A DNA stretch of 64,000 bases. It comes from Arcicella lustrica. Its GTDB lineage: Bacteria > Bacteroidota > Bacteroidia > Cytophagales > Spirosomataceae. The notes beneath the pieces were generated by a model that did not search any database, was not told the origin of the DNA, and saw only the letters and a program-made list of their open reading frames with translations. The stretch covers positions 1 to 64,000 of the forward strand of contig NZ_JAYGIM010000016.1 of the NCBI RefSeq assembly GCF_034930985.1. Reading direction: 5' to 3'. The position numbers and the translations under genes were made by a program. Positions 42,690 to 51,942 of the stretch are shown one piece after another; within the stretch, counting starts at the first letter, position 1; each line of letters opens with the position of its first letter.

Positions 42690-44726
42690 ATGACTAAATC
42701 AAAATTATTTTACGCTCTTTTTCTAATGAGTGCCGTTCTTTTTACTTCAGGAATAATTTCTTGTAAAACTGCTTCAGAAGATGAAGTAATTGAAACTGGT
42801 GAAGAAGTAATTGTTGATGGTGACTTTGATACAAAAACCAAAGACACCACTCTTGCCAATGCCGTAGTAATAAAATACTCAGGAACTACCGCCACAGTAA
42901 CCAATTCCTTAGAAAGTTCGGGTGTAAAAGTAAGTGTAAGTAACGGAAACGTTGTGGTTACTTCTACGACTACAACTACCGAAGTAAATTATGTTTTGTC
43001 GGGTTCAGCTACGAATGGTAGTTTTAAAATTTACAGTGATTACAAATTCAATCTTGTATTGAACGGAGCAAGTATTGTTAATAGTAGTGGTCCAGCAATT
43101 AATATCCAATCTGGTAAAAAAGTATCTGTCAATTTATTAAGTGGTACAAATAATCGTGTGGTTGATGGCAGTACTTATGCAACCAGTTCAGAAGATCAAA
43201 AAGGAGCTTTCTTTAGCGAAGGACAATTGAATTTTGCAGGAACGGGCGCTTTAACAGTGATGGCAAATTACAAACATGGTATTTGTAGCGACGATTATAT
43301 TGCCATTACAGATGGAACTATTACGATTACCAAAACGGTATCAGATGGGATTCACGCCAATGATTATTTTAAAATGAGTGGTGGTACACTGAATATTACT
43401 GCCGCTGGTGATGGAATAGATTGTGAAGAAGGATATGTTGCTATTTCTGGAGGAAATATTACTGTAAATAGCGTAGATGATGGAATCACGGCATCTTATG
43501 ATGGTACAGACACAGCCATTACTCCTTATGTGGCAATTACAGGTGGAACAATCAATGTAACAACCACAGGAGATAAAGGAAATGCTATTAAAAGCGAAAG
43601 TTACACAACCGTTAATAGTAGCGACGCAATTACCTTAAAAGTATCTGGTAGAGCATCAAAAGGTTTTAAAACGACGGGTAATTTAACGATTACCAATGCA
43701 AATGCTAATATTACAACATCTGGAAATGCTTTCTATGATACTTCTGATGCAGATATTGCTTCGGCAGCTGGTATTAATTGTGATGCAAATTTTGTGATGC
43801 AACAAGGAACTGTAACAATTAATAGTACTGGAATTGCAGGGAAAGGCATTACAGTAGATGGTACTTCAACTATCAACGGAGGGACTATCAATATTATCAC
43901 AACTGGAGCTACTTATACTTACAATTCGGCTAATACTAGCGAAGCAAAAGGCTTTAAAAGTGATGGCGCTTTTGTCATGAACAAAGGAGAACTCAACATT
44001 GCTGCATCCAATGACGGACTCAAATCTGGTACTTCTATTACAATAAACGATGGAACAATCAATGTAACAAAGTCTTATGAAGGCATGGAGTCTATTTTCA
44101 TTACAATTGCAGGAGGTGTGTGCAATCTAACAGCAACGAATGATGCTATTAATACTTCTTATGGAACAGTGTCTGGAGGAACAGAGTCGAACGATAATAG
44201 TCACTTAAAAGTAACAGGTGGCGTGTTAATTGTAACGGGGTCTGATGCGATTGATAGTAATGGTAATTTTACCATAAGTGGCGGAGTTGTGATTAGTAAT
44301 GGTAATGAAAATATTGATATAAACGGTAATTTCTTGGTTAATGGAGGTACATTGATTGGCGCAGAACCAGCGAATAACATGACAAAAGCGATGAGTACTT
44401 CTTCTACTCAAGTAGGCTTTTTTATTAAATCAAGTGCATCTGTGTCAACCTCTTCTTTATTTCATATTGAAGATGCCACAGGAAAAGATCTTGGAACATT
44501 TATGCCTAAAATGTCTTCTAGCTACTTCCATTTCTCTCATCCAAGTATGGCGAAAGGTTCTCAGTATAAAATCTATTTTGGAGGAAGTTACACAGGAGGC
44601 AGTTTTGTTGGGAATTCTTCTGGCTGGGGCTTATATACGGGCGGAACATACTCCAACACAGGAGCAACCCTAAAATCAACAACTACCACGTCGAGTTCAA
44701 GCACAGTTAATACGATTACTTTCTGA
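42690..44726 (+). CDS. DUF4353 / Cthe_2159-type beta-helix carbohydrate-binding lipoprotein
   Basis: A 678-residue predicted surface lipoprotein: leader with lipobox GIISC (Cys25) and an acidic stretch after it (SEDEVIETGEEV). The rest is a long right-handed parallel beta-helix made of short coils repeating patterns such as GDGIDCEEGYVAISGGNITVNS, DGIHANDYFKMSGG and KGFKSDGAFVMNKGE, rich in G, N, D, T and S. It matches the carbohydrate-binding domain family of Cthe_2159 (PF14262), whose member binds cellulose and pectin with calcium. No catalytic domain is seen. Likely a surface polysaccharide-binding protein. Confidence 0.85.
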   Translation: MTKSKLFYALFLMSAVLFTSGIISCKTASEDEVIETGEEVIVDGDFDTKTKDTTLANAVVIKYSGTTATVTNSLESSGVKVSVSNGNVVVTSTTTTTEVNYVLSGSATNGSFKIYSDYKFNLVLNGASIVNSSGPAINIQSGKKVSVNLLSGTNNRVVDGSTYATSSEDQKGAFFSEGQLNFAGTGALTVMANYKHGICSDDYIAITDGTITITKTVSDGIHANDYFKMSGGTLNITAAGDGIDCEEGYVAISGGNITVNSVDDGITASYDGTDTAITPYVAITGGTINVTTTGDKGNAIKSESYTTVNSSDAITLKVSGRASKGFKTTGNLTITNANANITTSGNAFYDTSDADIASAAGINCDANFVMQQGTVTINSTGIAGKGITVDGTSTINGGTINIITTGATYTYNSANTSEAKGFKSDGAFVMNKGELNIAASNDGLKSGTSITINDGTINVTKSYEGMESIFITIAGGVCNLTATNDAINTSYGTVSGGTESNDNSHLKVTGGVLIVTGSDAIDSNGNFTISGGVVISNGNENIDINGNFLVNGGTLIGAEPANNMTKAMSTSSTQVGFFIKSSASVSTSSLFHIEDATGKDLGTFMPKMSSSYFHFSHPSMAKGSQYKIYFGGSYTGGSFVGNSSGWGLYTGGTYSNTGATLKSTTTTSSSSTVNTITF

Positions 44727-44741
44727 TTCAATTTCAATAAA

Positions 44742-44775
44742 AAATCCCTTTAGCATCAAAAAGCTAAAGGGATTT
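44742..44775 (+). terminator. Intrinsic terminator after beta-helix gene
   Basis: Thirteen-bp perfect arms AAATCCCTTTAGC/GCTAAAGGGATTT (44742-44754 and 44763-44775), eight-base loop, T-rich sequence after. Confidence 0.88.
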
Positions 44776-44849
44776 GTATTTTATTTCTATCAATCTTATT
44801 CCGAAAGCCGAAGGCTGATAGCTCAAGGCTCACACCTCATAGCTAAAAA

Positions 44850-45962
44850 TTACAATACACTTTCAAGACTTGAAAGCGCTAAGCCCCAAGCATCTGAAAC
44901 GCCTTTATAAACGATTTTTCCAGCTACAACGTTTAATCCTTTTTTCAATTCCTCGTTATCAGTACAAGCTTTTTTCCAACCTTTGTTGGCTAATTGAAGT
45001 GCGTAAGGTAAAGTAGCGTTTGTCAATGCTAAAGTTGAAGTATAAGGTACAGCACCCGGCATATTGGCTACGCAATAATGTACTACGCCATCAATTTCAA
45101 AAGTTGGATTTTCGTGAGTAGTTGGATGACAAGTTTCTATACAACCACCTTGGTCAACAGCAACGTCAACTAATACTGTTCCTTGACGCATTTCTTTCAA
45201 CATTTCACGAGTAATCAAATGTGGTGCTTTTGCCCCGGGAATCAATACTGCTCCAATAATTAAATCTGAAACTTTGATTGCTTCACGAACATTATATTCG
45301 TTCGACATAACAGTATCAACATTGGCTGGCATCACGTCTTCCAAATAACGTAAACGTGGCAAGCTAATATCCATAATTGTTACATTTGCTCCTAAACCTG
45401 CTGCCATTTTTGCCGCTTGTGTTCCTACGATTCCACCGCCTAAAACCAATACATTGGCTGGTTTTACGCCTGCTACACCGCCTAATAAAATACCTCTTCC
45501 GCCCATAGGTTTCTCTAAGTATTTTGCTCCTTCTTGAATCGCCATTCTACCTGCTACTTCCGACATTGGTACTAATAAGGGTAACGAACGGTCAGTTTTT
45601 TCAACAGTTTCGTAAGCTAAACAAATTGCTTTGCGTTCAATCATCGCATGAGTCAACGGCTCAGAAGAAGCAAAGTGGAAGTAAGTAAAAAGTAATTGAT
45701 TTTCTTTGATTAAGTTATATTCAGAAGCAATCGGCTCTTTTACTTTGCAAATCATCTCGGCAATCGCATATACTTCTTCGATTGTACTTAAAATACTTGC
45801 TCCAGCTTTTACATATTCTTCATCCGAAAATCCGCTTCCTAAACCAGCTTGTGTTTGGATGTAAACTGTATGGCCGTTCTTTTTGAATTCTGCAACGCCA
45901 GCAGGAGTCAGAGCAACTCGGTTTTCATTGTTTTTAATTTCTCTTGGTACACCGATAATCAT
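44850..45962 (-). CDS. ald: Alanine dehydrogenase
   Basis: A 370-residue NAD-dependent enzyme that interconverts L-alanine and pyruvate plus ammonia. The catalytic lysine K75 in CKVKEP and histidine H96 in FTYFHFAS match the known active-site positions, and the Rossmann loop VLGGGIVGTQAAKMAAGLGANVTIMD lies near 171-196. The C-terminal AlaDh_PNT_C and N-terminal AlaDh_PNT_N domains cover the whole protein. A divergent Lrp/AsnC gene at 46189 is the likely regulator, as in other bacteria where Lrp-type proteins control ald. Confidence 0.96.
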   Translation of the reverse strand: MIIGVPREIKNNENRVALTPAGVAEFKKNGHTVYIQTQAGLGSGFSDEEYVKAGASILSTIEEVYAIAEMICKVKEPIASEYNLIKENQLLFTYFHFASSEPLTHAMIERKAICLAYETVEKTDRSLPLLVPMSEVAGRMAIQEGAKYLEKPMGGRGILLGGVAGVKPANVLVLGGGIVGTQAAKMAAGLGANVTIMDISLPRLRYLEDVMPANVDTVMSNEYNVREAIKVSDLIIGAVLIPGAKAPHLITREMLKEMRQGTVLVDVAVDQGGCIETCHPTTHENPTFEIDGVVHYCVANMPGAVPYTSTLALTNATLPYALQLANKGWKKACTDNEELKKGLNVVAGKIVYKGVSDAWGLALSSLESVL

Positions 45963-46055
45963 GGAATTGTGGGTTTTATGTCTGCTTTTCTGTTATTGGT
46001 TAAATCAATGCCACCAATAACAGAACCGCAGAGGTGTTTGGAAATGAAGTGTATG

Positions 46056-46063
46056 CAAAGTTA
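46056..46063 (-). promoter_or_regulatory. Probable -7 element of ald
   Basis: Minus-strand TAACTTTG fits TAnnTTTG about 95 bp upstream of the ald start. The -33 element is not clear. Confidence 0.35.
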
Positions 46064-46188
46064 AGAAAACAGGAAATAGTTTTACATTTGCTGAATAAAT
46101 AAGGAAAAAGCATTTATTTTTATATTTTCAAGCGAAAAAAATCCTGTATTAAGTAAATATTACCTTTCTGTAAAGTAAATTTTTCTTT

Positions 46189-46647
46189 ATGACTTTAGAT
46201 GCGACTGATTTGCGGATTCTCCAATTGTTACAAGAGAATGCCCAACTTACCATAAAAGAAATCTCAAAGCAGATTAATCTTTCAATGACTCCTACTCACG
46301 ACCGCATCAAAAGGTTGGAACAAGAGGAAATTATCGAGAAGTATGTGACCATTTTGAACAAAAAAAAACTGGGAAATCCGCTCGTAGTTTACTGTAGCAT
46401 TACTTTGGACAAACAGCAAAAAAACCATTTTGAAGAATTTGAAGAAGCCATCAAGCAATTCCCTGAAGTAATAGAATGCAGTGTAGTTTCTGGAAGCTAT
46501 GATTATTTGGTAAAAATCATCGCCAAAGATATGGAAGCTTATAATGAATTTTATCAAAAGAAATTAACCGCCTTAGAAAGCGTAGCCCACATCAGTAGCT
46601 CATTTGTGATGTCGGAAGTAAAGAATACGACGGTGCTACCTTTGTGA
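46189..46647 (+). CDS. Lrp/AsnC family transcriptional regulator
   Basis: A 152-residue feast/famine regulator. AsnC-type HTH at about 1-60 (DATDLRILQLLQENAQLTIKEISKQINLSMTPTHDRIKRLEQEEII), then the ligand-sensing RAM domain at about 70-145 (VIECSVVSGSYDYLVKI is the typical core). Such proteins form octamers that respond to amino acids. It is divergent from ald with 226 bp between, which makes alanine-responsive control of ald the natural expectation. Confidence 0.94.
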   Translation: MTLDATDLRILQLLQENAQLTIKEISKQINLSMTPTHDRIKRLEQEEIIEKYVTILNKKKLGNPLVVYCSITLDKQQKNHFEEFEEAIKQFPEVIECSVVSGSYDYLVKIIAKDMEAYNEFYQKKLTALESVAHISSSFVMSEVKNTTVLPL

Positions 46648-46650
46648 TTT

Positions 46651-46760
46651 GGGATTTCGGATGTCGGCTTTCATTTTTATTGATAGCCAATAAGCTCTTT
46701 TTACTAAGTACAATAAATAAATCTGACATCCGAAAGCCGAAGACCAACATCCGAAATCCC
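46651..46760. repeat. Large word-repeat hairpin between convergent genes
   Basis: Perfect 14-bp arms GGGATTTCGGATGT (46651-46664) and ACATCCGAAATCCC (46747-46760), then an inner 8-bp pair CGGCTTTC/GAAAGCCG (46665-46672 and 46732-46739). Right-hand words ACATCCGAAA are repeated directly. The string CCGAAAGCCGAAG also occurs at 44801-44813. Possible bidirectional terminator. Confidence 0.65.
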
Positions 46761-46770
46761 ACATCCAAAA

Positions 46771-47871
46771 TCAAATTACTTTCCCATGCGTAGCTCTAAT
46801 AATCATTCCTAAAGCTGGTTTAAAATTCTTTAAACTCAGTAAAGCAACTTCAGAAAGTACTTCGTTTCCGAATAATTTTTGTACGATTCTCCCAACCCAA
46901 AGTCTTTGAGCAAAGGTTTTTTGCCATGCTTTTTGATAGTTTTCTTCTAATTGCTTTCGGTCATCAAAGTACTTTAAAAGATGTTCGGATAAAATTTTTG
47001 CTCCATGAATCGCCATCGCCATTCCGTTTCCACATAAAGGAGTAATCAAGCCCGCTGAATCGCCGACCATTAAAATATGATTTTCGATAGTCGTTTTTGG
47101 GGCAAAAGAAATTTCATTAATTACTTCTGGCTTGTCGTAAAGAAATTCGGATTCAGTAAATATTTTTTTGAGATGTGGATTCTTCCAAAGAATATTTTTC
47201 TCCATTTCAGCAATCGTTCCGTATTGACGGAGATTTTCACGAGTCGTTAAATAACAAAGACAATACTTGTCATTTTCAATGGCAGAAATGCCACAATAGC
47301 CATCTTTGAAATTATGAAGGGCAATTAAATCTTTCGGAAAATCAGTTTTTATATGATACTTTACGCCAATGTAAGGACTTCTTTTTCCGAAAAAACCTCT
47401 TTTTAAAGTAGCATCCAATTTCGTTCTTTTTCCATAAGAACCGATGACGTAGCGAGCTTCAAAATTTTCAGTATTGGTACTTACTATAAAATGGTTATTA
47501 TGAAATTCAACGTTTTCAACGCTTTTTTCTAATAAAAATTCAACACCAGATTTTAAGGCTAATTGATATAATACTTCATCAAAAGTATAACGACTGATGC
47601 CAAAACCGCCCAGATCAAGATTGGTTTTAAGTATTTTTCCCGAAGGTGAAGTAAATTGAAAACGTGAAATTTCTTTATAATTTAGCAAGCTAAAATCGAC
47701 CCCAAGCGATGTCAAGAATGGTCGAGTTTCGTTGGAAATGTATTCGCCACAAACACGATGAAAAGGATAGCTTTTTCTTTCAATCAGTAAAACCTTTTTA
47801 CCTGCTTTTGAAAGTAAAATACTGTTGACTAATCCAGCTAAACCGCCGCCAACGATGATGATGTCGTACAT
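46771..47871 (-). CDS. NAD(P)/FAD-dependent oxidoreductase, geranylgeranyl-reductase-like
   Basis: A 366-residue flavoprotein. N-terminal Rossmann motif IIIVGGGLAGLVNSILLSKAGKKVLLIE (residues 4-31), the GEYISNETRPFL segment, and the second FAD contact ILMVGDSAGLITPLCGNGMAMAIHGAKIL near 275-303. This layout is typical of the geranylgeranyl reductase/FixC-like and tryptophan-halogenase-like superfamily. In Bacteroidota such genes occur in lipid or pigment pathways, but no partner genes are adjacent here, so the substrate is open. Confidence 0.87.
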   Translation of the reverse strand: MYDIIIVGGGLAGLVNSILLSKAGKKVLLIERKSYPFHRVCGEYISNETRPFLTSLGVDFSLLNYKEISRFQFTSPSGKILKTNLDLGGFGISRYTFDEVLYQLALKSGVEFLLEKSVENVEFHNNHFIVSTNTENFEARYVIGSYGKRTKLDATLKRGFFGKRSPYIGVKYHIKTDFPKDLIALHNFKDGYCGISAIENDKYCLCYLTTRENLRQYGTIAEMEKNILWKNPHLKKIFTESEFLYDKPEVINEISFAPKTTIENHILMVGDSAGLITPLCGNGMAMAIHGAKILSEHLLKYFDDRKQLEENYQKAWQKTFAQRLWVGRIVQKLFGNEVLSEVALLSLKNFKPALGMIIRATHGKVI

Positions 47872-47921
47872 AAATTTTATTTTTTACCAATTAGCTCAGA
47901 ACAATGTAGTAAATTTAGGCT

Positions 47922-48260
47922 ATGAAACCAAGACTTTATCATATCGTGAGTCCAGAATGGTGGGCTGAGTTTTCGGATTTAGATGATTATGAATCAGAAA
48001 CGTTTTCAGTAGAAAAATTTATACATCTTTCTACTTTCGAACAAGTACAAGGAACGCTCAATAATTATTTTGTAGGCAAGCCTCATTTGTTGTTATTGCA
48101 TCTTGACATTGATGCTTTAACGGCTGAAACTCGTTTTGAAGACGTTCCTCATGGCGGAACTTTTCCACATTTATACGGAAAACTGAACAAAAGTGCCATC
48201 ACAAAAGTTGAAGATTTGCTTCCAAATCCAGACGGAACATTTACTTTTCCTGCTGAATAG
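47922..48260 (+). CDS. DUF952 domain protein
   Basis: A 112-residue protein of DUF952, a small family of unknown function with a fold linked to ADP-ribosyltransferase-like or glutathione-related proteins. Typical motifs are the N-terminal YHIVSPEWW, FIHLSTFEQVQGTLNNYF and the late FPHLYGKLN. No signal peptide. Divergent from the FAD oxidoreductase with 50 bp between the starts, followed by its own terminator. Confidence 0.9.
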   Translation: MKPRLYHIVSPEWWAEFSDLDDYESETFSVEKFIHLSTFEQVQGTLNNYFVGKPHLLLLHLDIDALTAETRFEDVPHGGTFPHLYGKLNKSAITKVEDLLPNPDGTFTFPAE

Positions 48261-48284
48261 CACAATATAGAAATTGAAATTTCA

Positions 48285-48324
48285 GAAACCCCGTAGGTAA
48301 TTTTTACTTCACGGGGTTTCTTTA
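48285..48324 (+). terminator. Intrinsic terminator after DUF952 gene
   Basis: Eleven-bp perfect arms AGAAACCCCGT/ACGGGGTTTCT (48285-48295 and 48312-48322) with a 16-nt loop. Confidence 0.8.
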
Positions 48325-48391
48325 GTATTTAAACCTGAGAACTTTGTGTAATGTTTGATGGTTTTATGAAAAGCAATTATTTTAAAAGAGC

Positions 48392-50836
48392 ATGTTATAC
48401 CCACAAAATATAGAACAAAAATTAGGATTCGACCGCATCAGAGAACACTTAAGTGAATTATGTGTGAGTTCGCTGGGAAGAGCCTTTGTCAACAAAATCC
48501 GATTTGCAGATAATTACGATTTAATTCAAAAAATGATTCGGCAAGTAGCCGAAATGAAAGATATTTTGGCTTTTGAGCCTCAAGCTTTTCCTTCACAGAA
48601 TTATCTTGATGTAAATCTTCAACTTTCAAAGGCAGCTATTGAAGGTGCTTTCCTGACGGAAGAAGAATTTTTCGACCTTAAACTTTCGTTAAGAACCATT
48701 CAAGAATGTTTGCGTTTTTTCGATAATAAAGAACCAGAAGCGTATCCGCAATTAAGAGAATTAGTCGGAACGGCTTTTTCGGCAGATTTGAACCTTCGTC
48801 AAATCTTGGATTCTTTAGATAAAGTAATTGACGACCGTGGTAAATTGAAAGACAATGCCAGTCCAGAGCTACAAAGTATTCGTCGTAGAATTCAAAGTCA
48901 AGAAATAGATTTACGTAAAAAATTAGAAAGTATTCTGAAAAATGCTCGTGCAAATGGCTGGATTTCAGATGATTTTTCTTTGACTTTACGTGGCGGAAGA
49001 ATGGTGATTCCCATCGCTGCCGAACACAAACGTAAAATTAAAGGCTTCGTTCACGATGAATCTGATACTGGAAAAACAGTATTTATGGAACCGACCGAAG
49101 TACTGGAAGCCAATAATGAAATCCGTGAATTAGAATCAGCCGAAAGACGGGAAATCATCAGGATTTTGATGGAACTCACGACGAGAGTTCGTCCTCATGT
49201 TCCCGTTTTGCGAAAAGCTTATACTTTTTTGGGCATCATAGATTTTATCAGGGCCAAAGCACGTTTGGCAATCGAAATCAATGGAATTGCGCCTTTGAGT
49301 TTGAATAGCCAAATTGTAGATTGGAAAAATGCGGTTCATCCTTTACTCTTTCTTTCTTTCAAAAAACAAGGCAAAAAAGTACAGCCACTGACGATAAAAT
49401 TGGATTCTGAAGAAAGAATTTTATTGATTTCTGGTCCAAATGCAGGAGGGAAGTCAGTTACTTTAAAGACTTTGGGATTGGTGCAATATATGTATCAATG
49501 CGGTTTGTTAGTGCCGATGTCGGAGTATTCTACGATTGGAATTTTCAGAAGTGTATTCATTGACATTGGCGATGAGCAAAGTTTGGAAAACGATTTAAGT
49601 ACTTATTCGTCACACCTGACGAACATGAAGTACTTTTTGATTAATTCAGATAGAAAAACGCTGTTTTTGATTGATGAATTTGGAACAGGTACAGAACCAA
49701 CTTTGGGTGGAGCCATTGCCGAAAGTATTCTGGAAGATTTGAATCGTTCTGGGGCTTATGGAGCAATCAATACGCACTACACAAACCTCAAAACTTTTGC
49801 AGATAAAACAAAAGGATTGGTCAATGGAGCGATGCGTTATGATGCCGAACATCTTGAGCCTTTGTATGAATTAGAAATCGGAAAGCCGGGAAGTTCTTTT
49901 GCGATAGAAATTGCTTATAAAATTGGTTTACCAAAAGCGATTATTGATAAATCGAAGCAAAAAATTGGTAATCAGCAAGTAAGTTTTGAAAAGCTAATCA
50001 AAGAATTAGAAATTGAAAAGAAAGTATTTGCTGATAAAAACGTTGAAAATGCCCAAAAGCAACGCAAACTTGATCAATTATTAGAGCAATACAATTCACT
50101 AAAATCGTATTTGGAAACAGAAAAGAAAACGATTTTAAATACTGCCAAAATTCAGGCGAAAGAATTAATCAAGAACACGAACCAGAAAATTGAAGCGACG
50201 ATTAAGGAAATTCGTGAGCAAGGAGCGGAGAAATTGGCAACCAAAGAAATCAGACAAGATTTAGTTGATTTTCAGCAAAGCTTGGTGCTTGATAAAGTAA
50301 ATCAAAATACGAAAAAGCCAACGCCAAAAGAAGAGAAAGAAAAAGAAGAACGGGAAGAAATTGAAGTGATTTTAGGTGAAATTTCTGTGGGTTCTTTAGT
50401 CAGAATCAAAGGTCAAGAAGCTTTGGGTGAAGTATTAAGTTTACGTGGAAAAGATGCTGAAATTGCCATTGGCGATTTGAAAACGACGGTCAAAATCAAT
50501 CGTTTAGAAAAGATTTCTCGTAAAGAATACAAACAGAAAATCTCATCAAGTACCAAGATTGTTGGCGTTGATATGAATGATAAAATGATGAATTTTTCAT
50601 TCAATCTTGATTTGCGTGGAAAACGTGGCGAAGAAGCTTTGGTGGAAGTAGATAAATTTATGAACGATGCCATCATGGTTGGTTATGATGAACTCAGAAT
50701 TGTACACGGAAAAGGCGATGGGATTTTGAGAAATCTTATTCGTCAGCATCTCAGAGGTTATAAGCAAGTAGCTGGAACACAGGACGAACATGCCGATAGA
50801 GGAGGAGCAGGGGTTACTTTGGTGAGTATGAAGTAA
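48392..50836 (+). CDS. mutS2: Endonuclease MutS2
   Basis: An 814-residue MutS homologue without the mismatch-recognition domain. Core and lever helices (1-320), ABC ATPase with Walker A SGPNAGGKSVTLKTLG near residue 346 and Walker B/signature FLIDEFGTGTEPTLGGA near 425, coiled-coil lysine- and glutamate-rich region (about 540-650), KOW-like segment and C-terminal Smr nuclease domain (738-814; LDLRGKRGEEA and IVHGKGDGILRNLIRQHL). MutS2 suppresses homologous recombination in some species and rescues collided ribosomes in Bacillus; which role applies here is unknown. Full length and intact. Confidence 0.96.
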   Translation: MLYPQNIEQKLGFDRIREHLSELCVSSLGRAFVNKIRFADNYDLIQKMIRQVAEMKDILAFEPQAFPSQNYLDVNLQLSKAAIEGAFLTEEEFFDLKLSLRTIQECLRFFDNKEPEAYPQLRELVGTAFSADLNLRQILDSLDKVIDDRGKLKDNASPELQSIRRRIQSQEIDLRKKLESILKNARANGWISDDFSLTLRGGRMVIPIAAEHKRKIKGFVHDESDTGKTVFMEPTEVLEANNEIRELESAERREIIRILMELTTRVRPHVPVLRKAYTFLGIIDFIRAKARLAIEINGIAPLSLNSQIVDWKNAVHPLLFLSFKKQGKKVQPLTIKLDSEERILLISGPNAGGKSVTLKTLGLVQYMYQCGLLVPMSEYSTIGIFRSVFIDIGDEQSLENDLSTYSSHLTNMKYFLINSDRKTLFLIDEFGTGTEPTLGGAIAESILEDLNRSGAYGAINTHYTNLKTFADKTKGLVNGAMRYDAEHLEPLYELEIGKPGSSFAIEIAYKIGLPKAIIDKSKQKIGNQQVSFEKLIKELEIEKKVFADKNVENAQKQRKLDQLLEQYNSLKSYLETEKKTILNTAKIQAKELIKNTNQKIEATIKEIREQGAEKLATKEIRQDLVDFQQSLVLDKVNQNTKKPTPKEEKEKEEREEIEVILGEISVGSLVRIKGQEALGEVLSLRGKDAEIAIGDLKTTVKINRLEKISRKEYKQKISSSTKIVGVDMNDKMMNFSFNLDLRGKRGEEALVEVDKFMNDAIMVGYDELRIVHGKGDGILRNLIRQHLRGYKQVAGTQDEHADRGGAGVTLVSMK

Positions 50837-50842
50837 GTTGTT

Positions 50843-50919
50843 TAGATATGAAATATGAATTATGAGTTATTAGGTTTTAAAGCACTATCTCATAATTCAT
50901 ATCTAATATCTCATATCTA
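50843..50919. repeat. Word-repeat hairpin between mutS2 and yicC-like gene
   Basis: Outer arms TAGATATGA/TCATATCTA (50843-50851 and 50911-50919) and inner arms ATATGAATTATGAG/CTCATAATTCATAT (50853-50866 and 50889-50902), all perfect. Same design as 36142-36236 and 46651-46760, but with different words. Likely a bidirectional terminator of the convergent pair; it reaches into the last codon of the minus-strand gene. Confidence 0.65.
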
Positions 50920-51795
50920 TAAAACGTTAGAAGTCTGTTCTTTGATTTTTTCAAGTTCATCTTTCATATTGATGACCATTCTTTGAATCACAACATCGTT
51001 TGCTTTTGAACCAATTGTGTTGATCTCACGACCGATTTCTTGGCAAAGGAAATTTAGTTTTTTACCATTTCCTTCTTTCAATACTTCTTTGAAATAGACC
51101 AAATGCGTTCCTAAACGTACTTTTTCTTCTGAAATATCGTACTTCTCGATATAATAAATTAATTCTTGTTCGAAACGATTTTTATCAAAATCATCTGCTT
51201 CTAATAAATCAGTAACTGATTTTCTAAGACGTTCACGAACAGCAGGAATACGCAATTTATCTTGCTCTTCTACTTCTTTTAATAGTTCACCAATTTTATC
51301 AATGTATTCGATGAATTTATTTTTTACGATTTCTCCTTCACGCAAACGGAACTTTGTGCATTCTGCAATTGCTTGATTCACAGCAGATAAAATAGTTTTC
51401 CATTCTTCTTCTGCTTGTTCTTCCGAAACTGTTTCAGTATTATAAGCATTTGGTAAAGTAAGGGCTATTTTGAATAATTCTGTAATATCTGCTACACCAT
51501 AAACGTTGGCAGATTCTTGTAAATCTTTCATGTAAGCCTCAACCAATGGACGATTGATACTTGTTCCAGAACTGGCAACATCAGTGTAATTAATAGAAAG
51601 ATTAAACTCAATTTTACCACGTTCTAAGGATTGAGTAAGTAAATTTCTTACTTCTATTTCTCTGAAAGACAGACTTTTAGGGATTCTGCAATAAATATCT
51701 GTAAACTTAGAGTTCAGCGTTTTTACTTCAGCAGTAACGGTTAAAGATTTTGCTTCTATCACCGATTTGCCAAAACCTGTCATTGATTTTAACAT
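50917..51795 (-). CDS. YicC/YloC family endoribonuclease
   Basis: A 292-residue cytoplasmic protein. N-terminal YicC-like domain (1-156; MLKSMTGFGKS is the nearly invariant opening, followed by EVKTLNSKFTDIYCRIP) and C-terminal DUF1732 (about 208-292; FEQELIYYIEKYDISEEKVRLGTHLVYF, GKKLNFLCQEIGREINTIGSKAND). YicC proteins are endoribonucleases; E. coli YicC acts with PNPase on the small RNA RyhB, and YloC cuts mRNA in Bacillus. Often encoded before gmk, but gmk is not here. Confidence 0.94.
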   Translation of the reverse strand: MLKSMTGFGKSVIEAKSLTVTAEVKTLNSKFTDIYCRIPKSLSFREIEVRNLLTQSLERGKIEFNLSINYTDVASSGTSINRPLVEAYMKDLQESANVYGVADITELFKIALTLPNAYNTETVSEEQAEEEWKTILSAVNQAIAECTKFRLREGEIVKNKFIEYIDKIGELLKEVEEQDKLRIPAVRERLRKSVTDLLEADDFDKNRFEQELIYYIEKYDISEEKVRLGTHLVYFKEVLKEGNGKKLNFLCQEIGREINTIGSKANDVVIQRMVINMKDELEKIKEQTSNVL

Positions 51796-51874
51796 TATAT
51801 AATAATTTAGAAAACGTGGATATCTTTGTATGAATTAGGGTGCAATATACAGAAAATAAAAGTGTTATAAAGCA

Positions 51875-51917
51875 AAAAAACTGTAAGTGACATGCTTTCA
51901 TGTACTTACAGTTTTTT
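51875..51917 (-). terminator. Intrinsic terminator after DUF1080 gene
   Basis: Long stem AAAAAACTGTAAGT/ACTTACAGTTTTTT (51875-51888 and 51904-51917) extended inward by ACATG/CATGT with one bulge; about 19 pairs. 26 bp past the stop of the 51943 gene. Confidence 0.9.
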
Positions 51918-51942
51918 GCATTTAGTCTAGTATAAACTAAGA

